Source: Pigoraptor chileana
Taxonomy: Eukaryota; Opisthokonta; Filasterea
NCBI GenBank assembly: GCA_943704495.1
Contig: CALSCR010001541.1
Coordinates: forward strand, 1-21,818
DNA length: 21,818 nucleotides
Direction: 5' to 3'
Positions 1 to 11,100 of the stretch are shown here, one piece after another (position 1 is the first letter of the stretch; every line of letters begins with the position of its first letter). The position numbers were made by a program, and so were the translations under genes. Under the pieces are notes generated by a model. It was not told where the DNA came from, did not search any database, and saw only the letters and a program-made list of their open reading frames with translations.

Positions 1-12
1 CCCCCCCCCCCC
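1..12. repeat. C homopolymer at window edge
   Basis: The window opens with twelve C residues, followed by further C-rich sequence (CCCCCC at about 21-26). It lies in the first intron of the MED22 gene on the minus strand, where it reads as G tracts. It may mark an assembly edge rather than a biological boundary. Confidence 0.8.
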
Positions 13-66
13 TAGTCATCTCCCCCCTCTCCACTATAATTGAAACGCAAAACTGACACGACCAAC

Positions 67-180
67 CTTTGCGGCGTTCACGAGAGATTCAAAGTTGTTT
101 AGGAGACTGTCTATGTGCTGCTGCAATCGCGACTGATACGTCTCCTCCAGACTGACAAGCGTGACTTCCCGTCCCGCCAT
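67..180 (-). CDS. MED22: Mediator subunit MED22 (Surf5), first exon only, continues beyond left edge
   Basis: Known role: MED22 is a small head-module subunit of the nuclear Mediator complex, which bridges transcription factors and RNA polymerase II. Seen: an ATG at 180-178 opens 38 codons in which LEETYQSRLQQHIDSLLNNF and ESLVNAAK match the N-terminal helix of MED22 (human counterpart LLQSYNKRLKDDIKSIMDNF then TEIIKTAK). The exon ends after the AAK codons at 67, where an intron begins with the unusual donor GTTGGT (66 downwards). The family has about 140-200 residues, so most of the gene lies outside the window. The start has A at -3. It is divergent from GNB1L with 358 bp between starts. 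The exon is short, so the call rests on one helix, but residue spacing and start position both fit. An unrelated coiled coil is the main alternative. Confidence 0.72.
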
Positions 181-538
181 TTTTACATCGCAAGAGCGCA
201 GCCCCCACAAAGATGACTGGCGACAGATTGTTACATATGTTTCGGAGTAAGTTGATGTACAAACAAATCAAAAAACTGCATCCAGAGCAACAGTAATCTC
301 GCCCAGTGGCCTCAGTGCGGATCGGCACGTGACCGGCCAACCGGCGAGTTCAACTGTCTAGCCAGTCGGCATCATCGGCAACATCTTCACAGCAGAGTTG
401 TATATGTAGGCGAGAGAGGCAGGCGGGCGTCTTTACCTTGTGACAATAAGAGCGGCAAATGTGCCGAATACCTTGCGAGTTGACTTATTTGCCTCCTTTT
501 TTGAAACTGCGGCGGCTGTGAGCGACTGGCCCTCAAAT
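181..538. promoter_or_regulatory. Divergent promoter region MED22 / GNB1L, with CACGTGACC element
   Basis: This 358-bp stretch separates the two start codons and presumably holds both 5' UTRs and promoters. It contains TCGGCACGTGACC at 322-334, with an E-box core CACGTG at 326-331. The same 13-mer recurs in the ELP6 divergent promoter. No clear TATA element was seen. Reading frames through it show no conserved peptide. Regulatory role is inferred from position and motif sharing. Confidence 0.5.
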
Positions 539-3084
539 ATGAACACTCCACTTCCAATGTGTGTTCTGCGAGGATCCACCGCCCCGATCAGCTGCATCAA
601 GTTTCATGCAAAAAATGAGAGCCTTGTACTCTTGTCAGGGTGCGTACTGTGCGAATAGCTCACTGGGCTTTTACACCATAGTAGTATCCGTAGTAGAATG
701 AGGAGTGGTGCATGGCAAAGCAATTGCCCCGCATTTACAATGTCTCTGTCTGCCAACCAGTTCGTCGGATGGCGCGCTTAGAGTGTGGGATATGAACACT
801 CGACGTTCTTCTCTGACATTGCCGCACGCGCACGACAAGAAGGGCGTGGTTGCATTGGACTATCTCCCCGGTTCGCCATTACTGCTAAGGTGAGACCCTT
901 TTTGTCTGTTTGTGCGTGGATCGTGTGTATGTGTTTGCTGTTTCGAGCTTAAATAACATCACCCCTAACATGCACCAATCTGTCGTCTGTGGTGCGCACT
1001 GACAGCCAGGGGCGAGATGGCGCTGTGAAATTGTGGGATTTGCAAGGGAGTCTTAGTGAGCCCGTGTCAACTCTGCCAATGGAGTGCATCACATTCTGCA
1101 AGATGTCGCCAATGCATGGAGGTGCTGACGGTGGGTGTTGTGGTTTGGTGCGATCACTGCTCTTTAATAACGTTAAGATCAGTAAGTTCAACGGATGATT
1201 GAAGTCAATTTGTAAAAAAAATGTTACTCTTCTATCGACCGACGTAAGTTTCCAATAAACTGCATCCTCTTGTCGCCACCACACCGCCCTGTCTGCAGAC
1301 GCATCGGGCTCCCACCTTCTTGCTACTCCTTGTTCCGACGCCGAGAAGGTGCGAACCATGATCTCCTTCACTTTTTATTTGAGTTTTGTTGTTTGTTTAT
1401 TTGTTCGTGTGCGTTTTGCACGCACAGTTTTATGAATACTGCATTTCTGGCGAACCACACCACAACCACTGGGGCTGTTGATAGGGCTGTGGGTTGAATG
1501 GGATTGCACGCGGTGACAAGTACACAGTGGTCGCACTTAGTCCGCCATACCCAGATTCATACAGTGAGGCCATAGACCAGCTTCACACACTTACTACAAG
1601 TCGCTGACACGAGATTCGCAATGCTCTTGAACAATTCTGCAATCCGCAGATTGACATTTGGGACACGCGAACAAAGACGCCGTGCATGTCCTATCGTGCT
1701 CCCGACACGCTGGACAAGTCGGCCTTGGGTACGGCAGGCTGGATTGTTTACCGCCCTAGTGTTAGTTAGATTGGATTCGCACACTCTTACAGATCAGTTT
1801 GAGTACGTCCTTGGGTGACGACGAAAGTCACTTCTTCATTACCCTCCCCGATTCAACCGACTCAATGGTTCGTTTCAATTGTTTGTTACTCTGCAGGGAT
1901 GTGCATGTCGATTGCCTTGTTTCGCCCGGATGCATCACCCGATTTAATGTTGGCCGTGGGGCATGAAGGGGGTGGCGTGATTGTCCACAACCTATCTGCC
2001 AACAAGACGCAGCTGTGGGCAAGAAGTGGAACAGACCCAAGTGAGTGTGCGACACAGGTCGCAACGTGTGCATAGTCCAGGCTGTGTGCTCATTACAATT
2101 CAGTTTATATATACCACTACATTCCTATAACATCATATGTAATGGTATGACTTCTCTTGCTGCAATTTGAATGTGCTGCCCTCTTGCACATTTGAGAGGT
2201 TTCGCCTTTGTGCAGAGTGTTGAATTCGACCCCCGACATTCTACTGACCGAGGTCAGCTGAAATTGTATGCGTGCATACCATCGCATTTTTTCGCTGCGC
2301 CATGCAGTTCTTTGTCTGACTCTGGATTCAACACGACGAAGTATTTGCTATGGATCTGCGGCGGAGAATGTCTGCTGCTTGGATGTAGGGACTCCACTTG
2401 GTGTGCCGGTAAGCGCACTTTGAGTCTGCCTGCTCAAGGAAGTGTCCCATACAGAACACCATTTGTACAGAGAGCACATGCATTGCAATATACTAGACAC
2501 ATGTACCTGAATACGTGTCACCCACTCATCACCAGTCATATCTTATCCGTGCAGATGCAGGACGCCGTACATATCAACGTTGGCTCATCATTGCGCAGTG
2601 TGACCCTTCCTAAGCATGGCGTCGCCGACATCAAAATTCGAGCGGACGATCGCATTATTGCCACTGGCGGATGGGACAGCTGGTACGTTGTTGTTCTGTT
2701 TGCAGTAGGAACAATTGGTTCGTTTGCCTCGATTGCTTCAATGGTGTGACGAGAAGACTGATGGGAGATGCTTATTTGTGTCTGAGCTCATTGTTGTGCT
2801 GAGACTGAGCTCCTGACCTGGTTTCTGCGGTATGGAACAATCCCTCCCTCTTATAGAATGCATCCATCTTGCCACCCCCCCCACCCCACCCTAACAACAG
2901 CATACGGCTATTCGGCCTGCGCACTCTCAAGCCACTTGCGGCACTCAAAGCTCACGATGCGACCGTAAACTGTGTTGCCTTTTCGTCACCGCATGCGACG
3001 GAGGGGGGTCCATCAAAAGTCCTTCTTGCAGGGGGATCCAAGGATACCAAAATCAGCATTTGGGATGTGTACAACGCACAATAA
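539..3084 (+). CDS. GNB1L: WD40-repeat protein GNB1L / ASTRA-associated protein 1 (ASA1)
   Basis: Known role: GNB1L/Asa1 is a WD40 propeller that works with the TTT/ASTRA co-chaperone system in maturing PIKK kinases. Seen, as ten exons: 539-639, 761-889, 1006-1130, 1299-1348, 1650-1728, 1897-2040, about 2199-2265, about 2342-2408, 2555-2682, 2901-3084; about 357 codons (human protein about 327). Diagnostic peptides in order: CVLRGSTAPISCIKFHA at the start, SSDGALRVWDMNTRR, SQGRDGAVKLWDLQ, SDAEK-IDIWDTRTK, LAVGHEGGGVIVHNL, DDRIIATGGWDS, IRLFGLRTLKPLAALKAHD and LLAGGSKDTKISIWDVYNAQ just before TAA. These follow the human protein from end to end. Exon 7/8 has an alternative (2199-2252 joined to 2308-2408) with a better acceptor and 7 more residues. 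The ATG at 539 gives the expected N-terminus and has A at -3. Convergent with PFDN6. Confidence 0.88.
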
Positions 3085-3536
3085 GCGCCACTAAAGTAAT
3101 GTCTTCTGGTTTGTTTGCAATGCGCCATTTCCACTCTCCGCAAGTAATATGATGCCCGCCAGCGACAGTCCTTACAGTGACACAGAAATAAGCAACCGAT
3201 CTTTTAACCAAACATCCTTTTATGCGACTGTGGTTGTCGGAGTTGAGAGGAAACCAAAAAATATCCGCCGCAACAAACGCAAAAGCAACAGAGGCAAATG
3301 CAGGCACATGATTTTCTCCCTCTTCATATTAGTCACAAAGCACTGCGATAGCCAGTTTAGGCCTTTGCCGCCTGCGGCTGGCCTTGCTTGGCAATCGACT
3401 GCTGCATGCGCATAACCTACGCAGCAAAGTGGAAGAAGCGTGACATTGGTTATGAAATGCAAGCATGGGCTGCATGCACGGTTGTAAACATGTGAAGCGA
3501 TTGCAAGCATCCACTAAATTATAACTTCAAGCGGAT
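3085..3536. other. Convergent intergenic gap GNB1L / PFDN6
   Basis: This 452-bp gap between the two stop codons presumably holds both 3' UTRs and transcription termination signals. No canonical AATAAA was found close to the GNB1L stop. Short open frames here on both strands have no recognisable peptide and no splice context. I see nothing else in it. Confidence 0.6.
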
Positions 3537-4429
3537 TCAGATTCCATCACTTGTCACACTACGGCGACCTTCGACAACAGTGTGGGAATCTTTTCTTTGA
3601 ATATAGTGAGTTTGTATGTAGTGACCCACTTTCTCACGGCTTTCCTCGGATTTCTTCTCAGTGTCCTTGATGAGCTTATCCAGTCGCTTGCTGCAGGGGA
3701 AATATCAAGCAGAAGGCGAAGAAGAATGAGATACGCAGCGAATTGAAGTTTCTAGTGAATCAACACATCACACCCTGTTCGAATGGGCGACAAATAGCCG
3801 AACTTCAGTGGATCGGCTGGAAAGGCGCGTCGAACCCCACTTGCTTGTGATGTCCATGCCTCACACACTCCATCCACTTTCAACCTTATACCAAGCTGCA
3901 GGTGTGAAAACACTCACACTTCCGAGTTGATGTACTCCAATCGCCGCTCAACGCTTCCCTTTGCCTCTCCTAGCTCTTGCTTGACCAGCGCGGGTCCCAT
4001 AAGCCTATATACCTCAGAATCGTCCTTGAGCAGCTTCATCTCCTGTTAAATTGAAAGAAAAATCAGAGCACATGAGATCACTGGAATATGGCACACCATT
4101 ATACAATACAGATCAGATCACGCCAGAATTTGCAAATTCAATGCGGAGGATCCTTCTCCTTAAAGATAATATGCAAAAAGGGAAAGCATCGAAATAAATT
4201 CACATACCTGCAAGACGAGCTTATTCTCGTTCAACTGAACCTCCATCTGCTGACGTGCCTGGGAGTGCTTTTGCAACTCTGAACATGCGGATACAATGAA
4301 ACAGTCAATACCGCATTGATGCAACCAAATTACTTCAGTTAGTGCTTTCAATAAGGCAATAAAGAAACACGCACCCTGGTCAAACGTGCGCAGATTGTTG
4401 AGCTCCGCATCGTATTGCTCGAGACTCAT
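3537..4429 (-). CDS. PFDN6: Prefoldin subunit 6
   Basis: Known role: a beta-type subunit of the hexameric prefoldin co-chaperone, which hands unfolded actin and tubulin to the CCT chaperonin in the cytosol. Seen: four exons on the minus strand, 4375-4429, 4208-4278, 3918-4042 and 3537-3690, giving 134 residues (human about 129). The first helix carries ARQQMEVQLNENKLVLQEMK. The central hairpin region carries VYRLMGPALVKQELGEAKGS then VERRLEYINSEVKRLDKLIK, which is nearly the family consensus (VFKLLGPVLVKQELGEA, KRLDYI). A second coiled coil follows. Splice phases agree at all three junctions (donors GTGCGT, GTATGT, GTGAGT). The 18-residue tail after TVVEG is unmatched and presumably disordered. 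The start is the ATG at 4429, with A at -3. It is divergent from the SBNO gene. Confidence 0.92.
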
Positions 4430-5146
4430 TTTCAATAATAAAGATATAGAGCTACAGGTTATAAAACCGAAGAAGTCAGGGAATGTGTTAAAGATCAAGT
4501 TTAGAGCATGATGATGGATCTTTTTGTAATCTGATGTGCAACGTGCGCAGTTTTCGGCAGCTGTTGGAATGCACGGTAGACTATCGTCGCCATGACGGAT
4601 GATCTGAGATGACCTCATAAAATTACCCGGTGACTACATATGGTCTTATCTGGATACCATAATGCTTTTAGAGGTCCATGTGGGTGTATAAGTCTATATA
4701 TGACCGTATTGGTTATGAGTGAGAATAAATATAGTTCGATAACTGACGTCACGCGGGAAAACGGACAAACGGAGAGCGAAGTGGAACAAAGTGATGACAT
4801 GACTGTTTCAGAGTGCGTTACTCAAAAATATGACAGCCTTCACTGCCAACGGACGGAAAGGCACTGAATGAGCCATACACACACACACACACACACACAG
4901 CGCAAACAGAGGCACGCACGCACAGATGCATGCACGCACGGCGCACGCGCACGCTTGTCTGCTGTCACTGATGAGAACCAACACGCTACTGAACAGCGCA
5001 CACGAGCCGATGCACACTTGGATACCCGCTTTCTCTCATAAAATGAGATATTGTCGGCTCCATCCACACCCGCACTACCGATGTCGTGATTGATTTACTG
5101 TAACGGCTCAATCTTGGCACTGCATATTCGCTTTGATTCTGCGATC
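4430..5146. promoter_or_regulatory. Divergent promoter region PFDN6 / SBNO
   Basis: At 717 bp this is the longest divergent gap in the window. It holds a perfect CRE-like palindrome TGACGTCA at 4744-4751, an AT-rich stretch (about 4690-4735) and an AC microsatellite at 4877-4901 followed by CGCA-rich sequence. Unlike the other three divergent regions it has no CACGTG. Open frames here (for example plus strand 4640-4867) show no family resemblance. A very small gene or noncoding RNA cannot be excluded. Confidence 0.45.
4877..4901. repeat. AC dinucleotide microsatellite
   Basis: About twelve uninterrupted AC units are followed by interrupted CACG/CGCA repeats to about 4950. It sits in the SBNO upstream region, so length changes could alter promoter spacing. 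Confidence 0.9.
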
Positions 5147-8100
5147 ATGGCTTCCCAGGAGCCTCCACGACGTCCATTAGGCGAAGTGGATCCTAACATC
5201 AATGTGCTGTCGCCCGCCCGTCACTTGATGAGTGTGAGCAAGATTGACCATCCCGACACTTGCATCGCTGCCCCAGCATTGAATGGACAACCCATAGTTG
5301 GATCCATGGTGGTCAAGTCGGAACAAGTGCATCCTCAACCAATGCAAGTGGATCAGCCGTCGCACACTGCTGATGCGGACAATGGCGTGCGATATCCTCT
5401 CCTTGCTACACTTGTCAAGCCCAAAGTGCTCGACACCGCTGCCCCCGCCGCGCCCGCTGATGATGTATCGCGGGTGGCTGTGCCGGAAACAGATCTCTCT
5501 ACGAACACGCCGGTGATTATACCCGAAAAGGCGCTTGTTACTGCGTCGGATGAACAAGACGAGCTGTACGCAATGAATTTGGCAGAACATCTTAAACAGG
5601 AAAGCCTCAAAGTAGCGCACATGTGAGTAACAAGTGCACCCACTCCACTTGAATTTATGCGGTTTGCTCACTGTCCGTCAGCTGATGTTCCGCATCTCAT
5701 TTCGGACATTTGATTGCATTTGTAACAGAACTGACGTTGAAAGACCGACGACGCCTCCGATGAAAGGTTAATGTTATCTCTGTGTCTGGTTATTAAAATG
5801 TGTGTGTGTTCGCAAGAAAGGACGAGAGAAACTGCAGATGCCTGATTGTTTTCTGTCGTTAGATTGTAACATGTGTCGCTGCTGCTAATATAGCTGACGT
5901 CGTATTATTGATTTGACACTGTTGCAGTGGATCCCGCGGAGTATGCAAAGCTTGTCGACGGACTGGACGCCGACGGATCTCCCGCGGACGAGGAAGAAAA
6001 CGAGGAAGTGATTGAGGCGCCCATTTACTCGTCGTACAGGCCACAAAAATGTGAGAATATGTTTTTCTGTTTGCAATTATACACCATTTCGCTGCTTGTT
6101 GTATATGCCACTCAATTTTACGGAGGAGAATATTATTAACGCAGCCACTTTTCCCGCCTTTCCTTGTTTCAGTCAAACTCGGCGGGGAGCATCCGTCCAA
6201 GCTAGTTGAAGCGAGCAGTCTCTCGTCCGTATCACTCCCGGAGGTGAGGTACCAGCTCGCACTTCCGCAGAAAGCTATCGACACTCTATTGTCATCGCCA
6301 CAGCTTGAGGCTATCGTCTACGCGTGCCAGCGCCACGAGTTCTTTCTTCCAGACGGGTCGCGTGCGGGCTATTTCATCGGTGATGGCGCCGGTGTTGGCA
6401 AGGGCCGCACCATTGCGGGTCTCGTCAGGGAGCGATTTCTGCGCGGCGACAAGAAGGCAATCTGGTTTTCGGTGGCAAAGGATCTCCACTACGATGCCTG
6501 CAGAGATCTCAACCACGTTGAGTTTGAGCACAGCAAAGATCGAATCCGCACTCTGAGCGAGGTATGCTGTGTGCAGTGTATGTGCATAGCGGTGATCGAG
6601 TGTGTGTGTATGTGCTGTATTGAGTGACAGTTTGTGCAGAGTATTTATATATACTAAACTCACTGGCCTCCATTGCTTTGTCAATCAAAAAAGATGGATT
6701 ACCGTCCGATCGGCACCAAATCTGGAAACAAATTCCCGAATGGAGTGCTATTTTCCACGTACTCCGGGCTCATTGGGAAGCAGACGGGCGGCGCGCAGAT
6801 GACTCGACTCAAGCAGATCATTGACTGGGCAGGCCCTGACTACGAAGGACTGATATCCACATCTTCCTCCCTGTGGCGCCTTTTTTACATCCCTAAGACA
6901 CCTTGCACACCTATTGTTGATGGCTTTGAAGTTTCGGGCAAGTTTCGCCTTAACATCGAGTCGGCTTCCATATATCTCTCCCTCTATTTATCGCAAAACC
7001 GCGCCCGAATTATTATTGTACATTGTCTTTGACGAGTGCCACAAGGCCAAGAACCTCATGCCTAGCAAGGGCAAGCCATCGAAGACGGCCGAGAGCGTCA
7101 TCGAGCTGCAGCGGCAACTTCCCAAGGCACGCGTGGTGTACTGCTCAGCGACAGGGGCGTCAGAAGCGAGCCACATGGCGTACATGGATCGTTGTGGACT
7201 GTGGGGACCTGGTAAATGCATCCTTCTATAATGTGTGTTGTTCTGCGGTGTGATGTCTTGGTGATTGTGTCTGCAACTTGCAATCAATGGCCTAAGGTGC
7301 CTCTATTTATTTTTTGTTGCCGCATAAATCCCCCCTTCCCCCATTTCAGGGACTCCCTTTGAGGAAGGGTTCAGCGATTTTCTTGTTGCTGTCAAGAGGC
7401 GCGGCGTTGGTGCGATGGAATGCGTTGCGATGGTTGGTAGATGAGCCGACGCCTCCCTTGTGATTCTCGAATCCTCTGCACTTCTCTTCCTGTAACCACG
7501 CTAAAACCCATACACACTGTCCATTGACTAGGACATGAAGGCGCTCGGGGGGTACATCGCGCGGACCCTCAGTTACGAGGGGGCCTCATTTGACGTGTGC
7601 GAGACAAAGGTCGACGATGCGTTTACGCGTGCCTACGACGACAGTGTTGCTGTGTGGAACGAGGCCCGTGAGGTACTTTCTTCGTGGCAGTCCACCTTCA
7701 ATGGCAAGCATGACCGGCTCATTCAGATCAGGCTGTATTGGGCAGCCCACCAGCGATTCTTCCGGTGTGTCCCGTTTATTGGGTTTACTTTTGCTTATTT
7801 ATTGGCATGTTTGATGTGTGACGTTGCGCGTATTTGGGCCTATTTCGTCGTTGACCTTGTTCCCGGTTTTGTGTCCCTCTAGGTATTTCTGCATCGGCTC
7901 AAAACTCCCGAAAGTCATCGAACTCGCAAAGGCTGCTTTGGATGCGGGGAAGTGAGTTTGAACTACGTTCAAAAAGTGTGTGGCGTTGCAGTTAAGGCTG
8001 TGGGCTATTAAACGCTGATAACACTTTTCGATAGTCACGCACACGTCAGGAGGAGACCTTTAGAAACCAAAAGTCCTGGGCGTTCTCTCCCAAATGCTGC

Positions 8101-11100
8101 AAGCGGACAGAAACCCTTACACGTAACCAATACTTTTATTCGTTCTTGCGCAGGTGCGTAGTGATTGGTCTGCAGGGCACTGGCGAAGCTCGCATCAACG
8201 ACAAACTTGATACAACCAGCGATGACTCACTCGACGATTTTGTCTCTGCGCCGCGCGAAGTGCTTGACAAGCTTCTCATGACTTGCCTGTCTCGTCTCAC
8301 TGGAGTGTCGCCGGAGGATCTGCGGAAGGGGCGCAAGACCATTATTGAGGGTAAAGTATAAGCGTTTTGTTCCTGCCAGCCTCTGCGTTGATGTGGGTAT
8401 GAGCTACAATCTGCGTTGATGTGGGTATGAGCTTTAATTACTGAACGCATCCAATTGCCCACTTATTGCAGAACCGCCATTGGCTTCTCCATTTGTGTCT
8501 ACGCAAGTCGGCGCGATGCGGGGGAGCCCCGACAGTGCCCCCACAAAGCGGGCTTTCGAGGTTGATGAGGCCTCGAGCGACGAGCGTGACTATGAAGATG
8601 ACTTTGACATGCGCGCCACAAAGAAAATGCGCGTGACCGACTCGGGTGCATCAAAGCGAACCGCCAAGGCCAGTCACGGGAATAGCGACTACGGAAAGGG
8701 TCGAAAGAGTAAAGAGATGCCCGTGAACAGGAGCTCCGGCCAACGCCGCAGCAGCCGTTTGAATCCGGCGGCGAATGTGAAGGGGAAGGGCAAGTCTGTG
8801 TACGTTGAGCCGACGTCCTCGTCCTCGTCTTCGGCAGAGTGGGATGGTAGCGTCACGGAGCTCTCGGATGTTGCCACGACGGAAGAGGACGAAGAGGACC
8901 AAGGGGATGACTCTGATGGCAAAGATGAGGGCGAGAGCAAGGATGCGGATGAGGGCGAGGATATGTGCCGGGAGTCCCTCAAGGCCACTGAAAGGGCGAG
9001 CCGCTCGCACAACAAAGAGAAGGTGAGCAGTGAAGTCACAAATGCGGAAGAGCAGTCGCAGCTCTTATTGGCAGTAAAATTTTCAATTTGTGAACGTGTC
9101 AAGCTCATTGGGTTTGTTACCATTTCGTATATGTTGGCCCTGTTGTTTGCCACTGTCTTGTTGTGCTTGCAGGTCGACGCATCATCTGGCCTGAGTCCCA
9201 GCATCCTTGCATGCCTTGAAAAGATTGACCAGTTCATGGAAATCTTCGACTCCGTCGATATGCCGCGCAATCCGCTGGACGTCCTCATTGATGCGGTGTG
9301 TGTTTGGTGTGTGTGTGTGTGGTGCATTTCATTGAGAATGCGGATCAACAGCGACGACACTCTGCTGATATGTTTGAGCCCCACTCAAGCCCCACCGAAT
9401 GCGCCCCACTCAATCTAACCTTCTGATGAATTGCGGTTCATAGCTCGGCGGGCCTTCCAATGTCGCCGAACTGACGGGGCGCCGGGGCCAGTGCGTGCGA
9501 GATCCCCGTTCCGGACGCGTGATCTACCGCCCGCGTAATTTTGACGTCGCCATCGACCAAACAAACATGTTTGAAAAGAACGAATTTCTCGAAGGACGGA
9601 AGGCGAGTGAGAGGCAGCTTGAATCGTTTCATTGCTATTTTTCTATTCTGCGATTCTTTAAATGTGTAATAATGTCTATCTAATGTAAAACTGCCTACCG
9701 TTACAACACTCCAGCTGGTTGCGATCATCTCAGAGGCCGCCAGCGCAGGCATCTCCCTGCACGCCGACAAGAGCGTCAACAACAAGCGCACGCGGTACCA
9801 CATGACACTCGAACTGCCTTGGTCAGCGGAGCAGTGCATCCAGCAGCTGGGTGGGTAAAGGCGGCGCATTCATTTATTCATTCCCTCTTATAATCACAGC
9901 ACATAGTTATCCTCCTTATTGGGGGCTATTGAAGAGCGATAAACCCAGAAAATGTGTTGATTTGGATTGTTTCTGCACCACGGAGAAGGCCGGACGCACA
10001 GGTCCAACCAGGTGTGTGCGCCAGAGTACGTTTTTGTCATCAGTGAGATTGGGGGCGAGCGTCGGTTCGCTAGTGCCGTCGCAAGTCGCCTTGAATCCCT
10101 TGGAGCGCTGACGAAGGGCGACAGGAAGGCAAACGCACAGACCCGAGATCTCGCAAAGTACAACTTTGAGACAAAGGTGTGCTGCAAAGAGAGCTAAAAA
10201 CACAAGAGGATGCTTTATGTGATTGTGGACACAGAGTATGATTTGCATTGTTTTTCAGTGGTTCTGATGCATCCGACTGCGCTTCGGGTGTTGCGGTTGC
10301 AGTACGGAAAGGCGGCACTGAAGAAACTCTGGGAGCTCCTCGTGTCGCACGAAAACATGTTCGTTAGCTGGGACTATGACGCGCTTCCAGATTTCATCAC
10401 ACCCGAATACACTCTCAAAGCGTTTCTGAATGTGGGTACTTGCCGGTTGAGTGTTGCAGCGGCCTCTCTGACATGCACAGTTAATGGATGCCATGTATTC
10501 ATTCACTCCATGTACTCACATTTATTCTCTTCATATCCCAACTCGCACCAAATACAGGATGCATACAAAGCCCTTGATGACGTGGGGTACATTTCTCACA
10601 TGACAGCCCACCAGTCGGTGAGTGCGTCGGTTGTGTAACCTGATCGTATCTAACCAAATCCTCTGGGGATCTATTATTTTGGAGCCCAATGATGGAGTGA
10701 CTTTGCTCATGGTGTCAAGTAGCATTCTAAATTCCTGAAAACTCTTATCAACACAAACAGGACGTAACCACGTTTGGCAACCGCATACTCGGCGTGCCCT
10801 TACTCCTGCAAAACCGCATCTTTGCCACCTTCACTGCCATCATGGACTCCGTCCTGCTGAGGGCGCGACGCGATGGGTCTTTTGACGAGGGAATTGTCGA
10901 TGTCGGATGCCGTGGAGAGCACGTGACCATTAGAGGCGAGGCCAAGGTATGTAATGAGGGCCTTGCCGTGCACTACATGTCCCAACGCCTTATATTCTGT
11001 GCTTACCTTTGGCTGTTTCCATTTGAATACGACTCAATTGTTTCCAATTAATGCTCTGACCGCGTTTGTGCAGGTGGTGCGTGTGACGGATGCGATGGGT

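Noticed and set aside
4730-4745. GTTCGATAAC resembling a tRNA B box
   Set aside because: No A box at proper spacing and no cloverleaf arms could be formed around it.
4640-4867. Small plus-strand frame in the PFDN6/SBNO divergent gap
   Set aside because: No family resemblance, no splice or expression evidence, and it sits where promoters are expected.
6853-7021. Reading the segment before the DECH box as a coding insertion rather than an intron
   Set aside because: The plus frame is open only from about 6914 and would add residues within the Walker B strand; no GT-AG pair connects it to DYEGL in phase with a conserved result.
8382-8433. Direct repeats considered as a CRISPR or element-end signal
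   Set aside because: Only two copies, 4-nt spacing, inside an intron of a eukaryotic gene; simple tandem duplication explains it.
8689-9384. 231-codon minus-strand frame opposite SBNO exons 11-12
   Set aside because: It is a shadow of the acidic coding exon (Asp/Glu codons read backwards as Ser/Leu). The plus frame continues a conserved protein.
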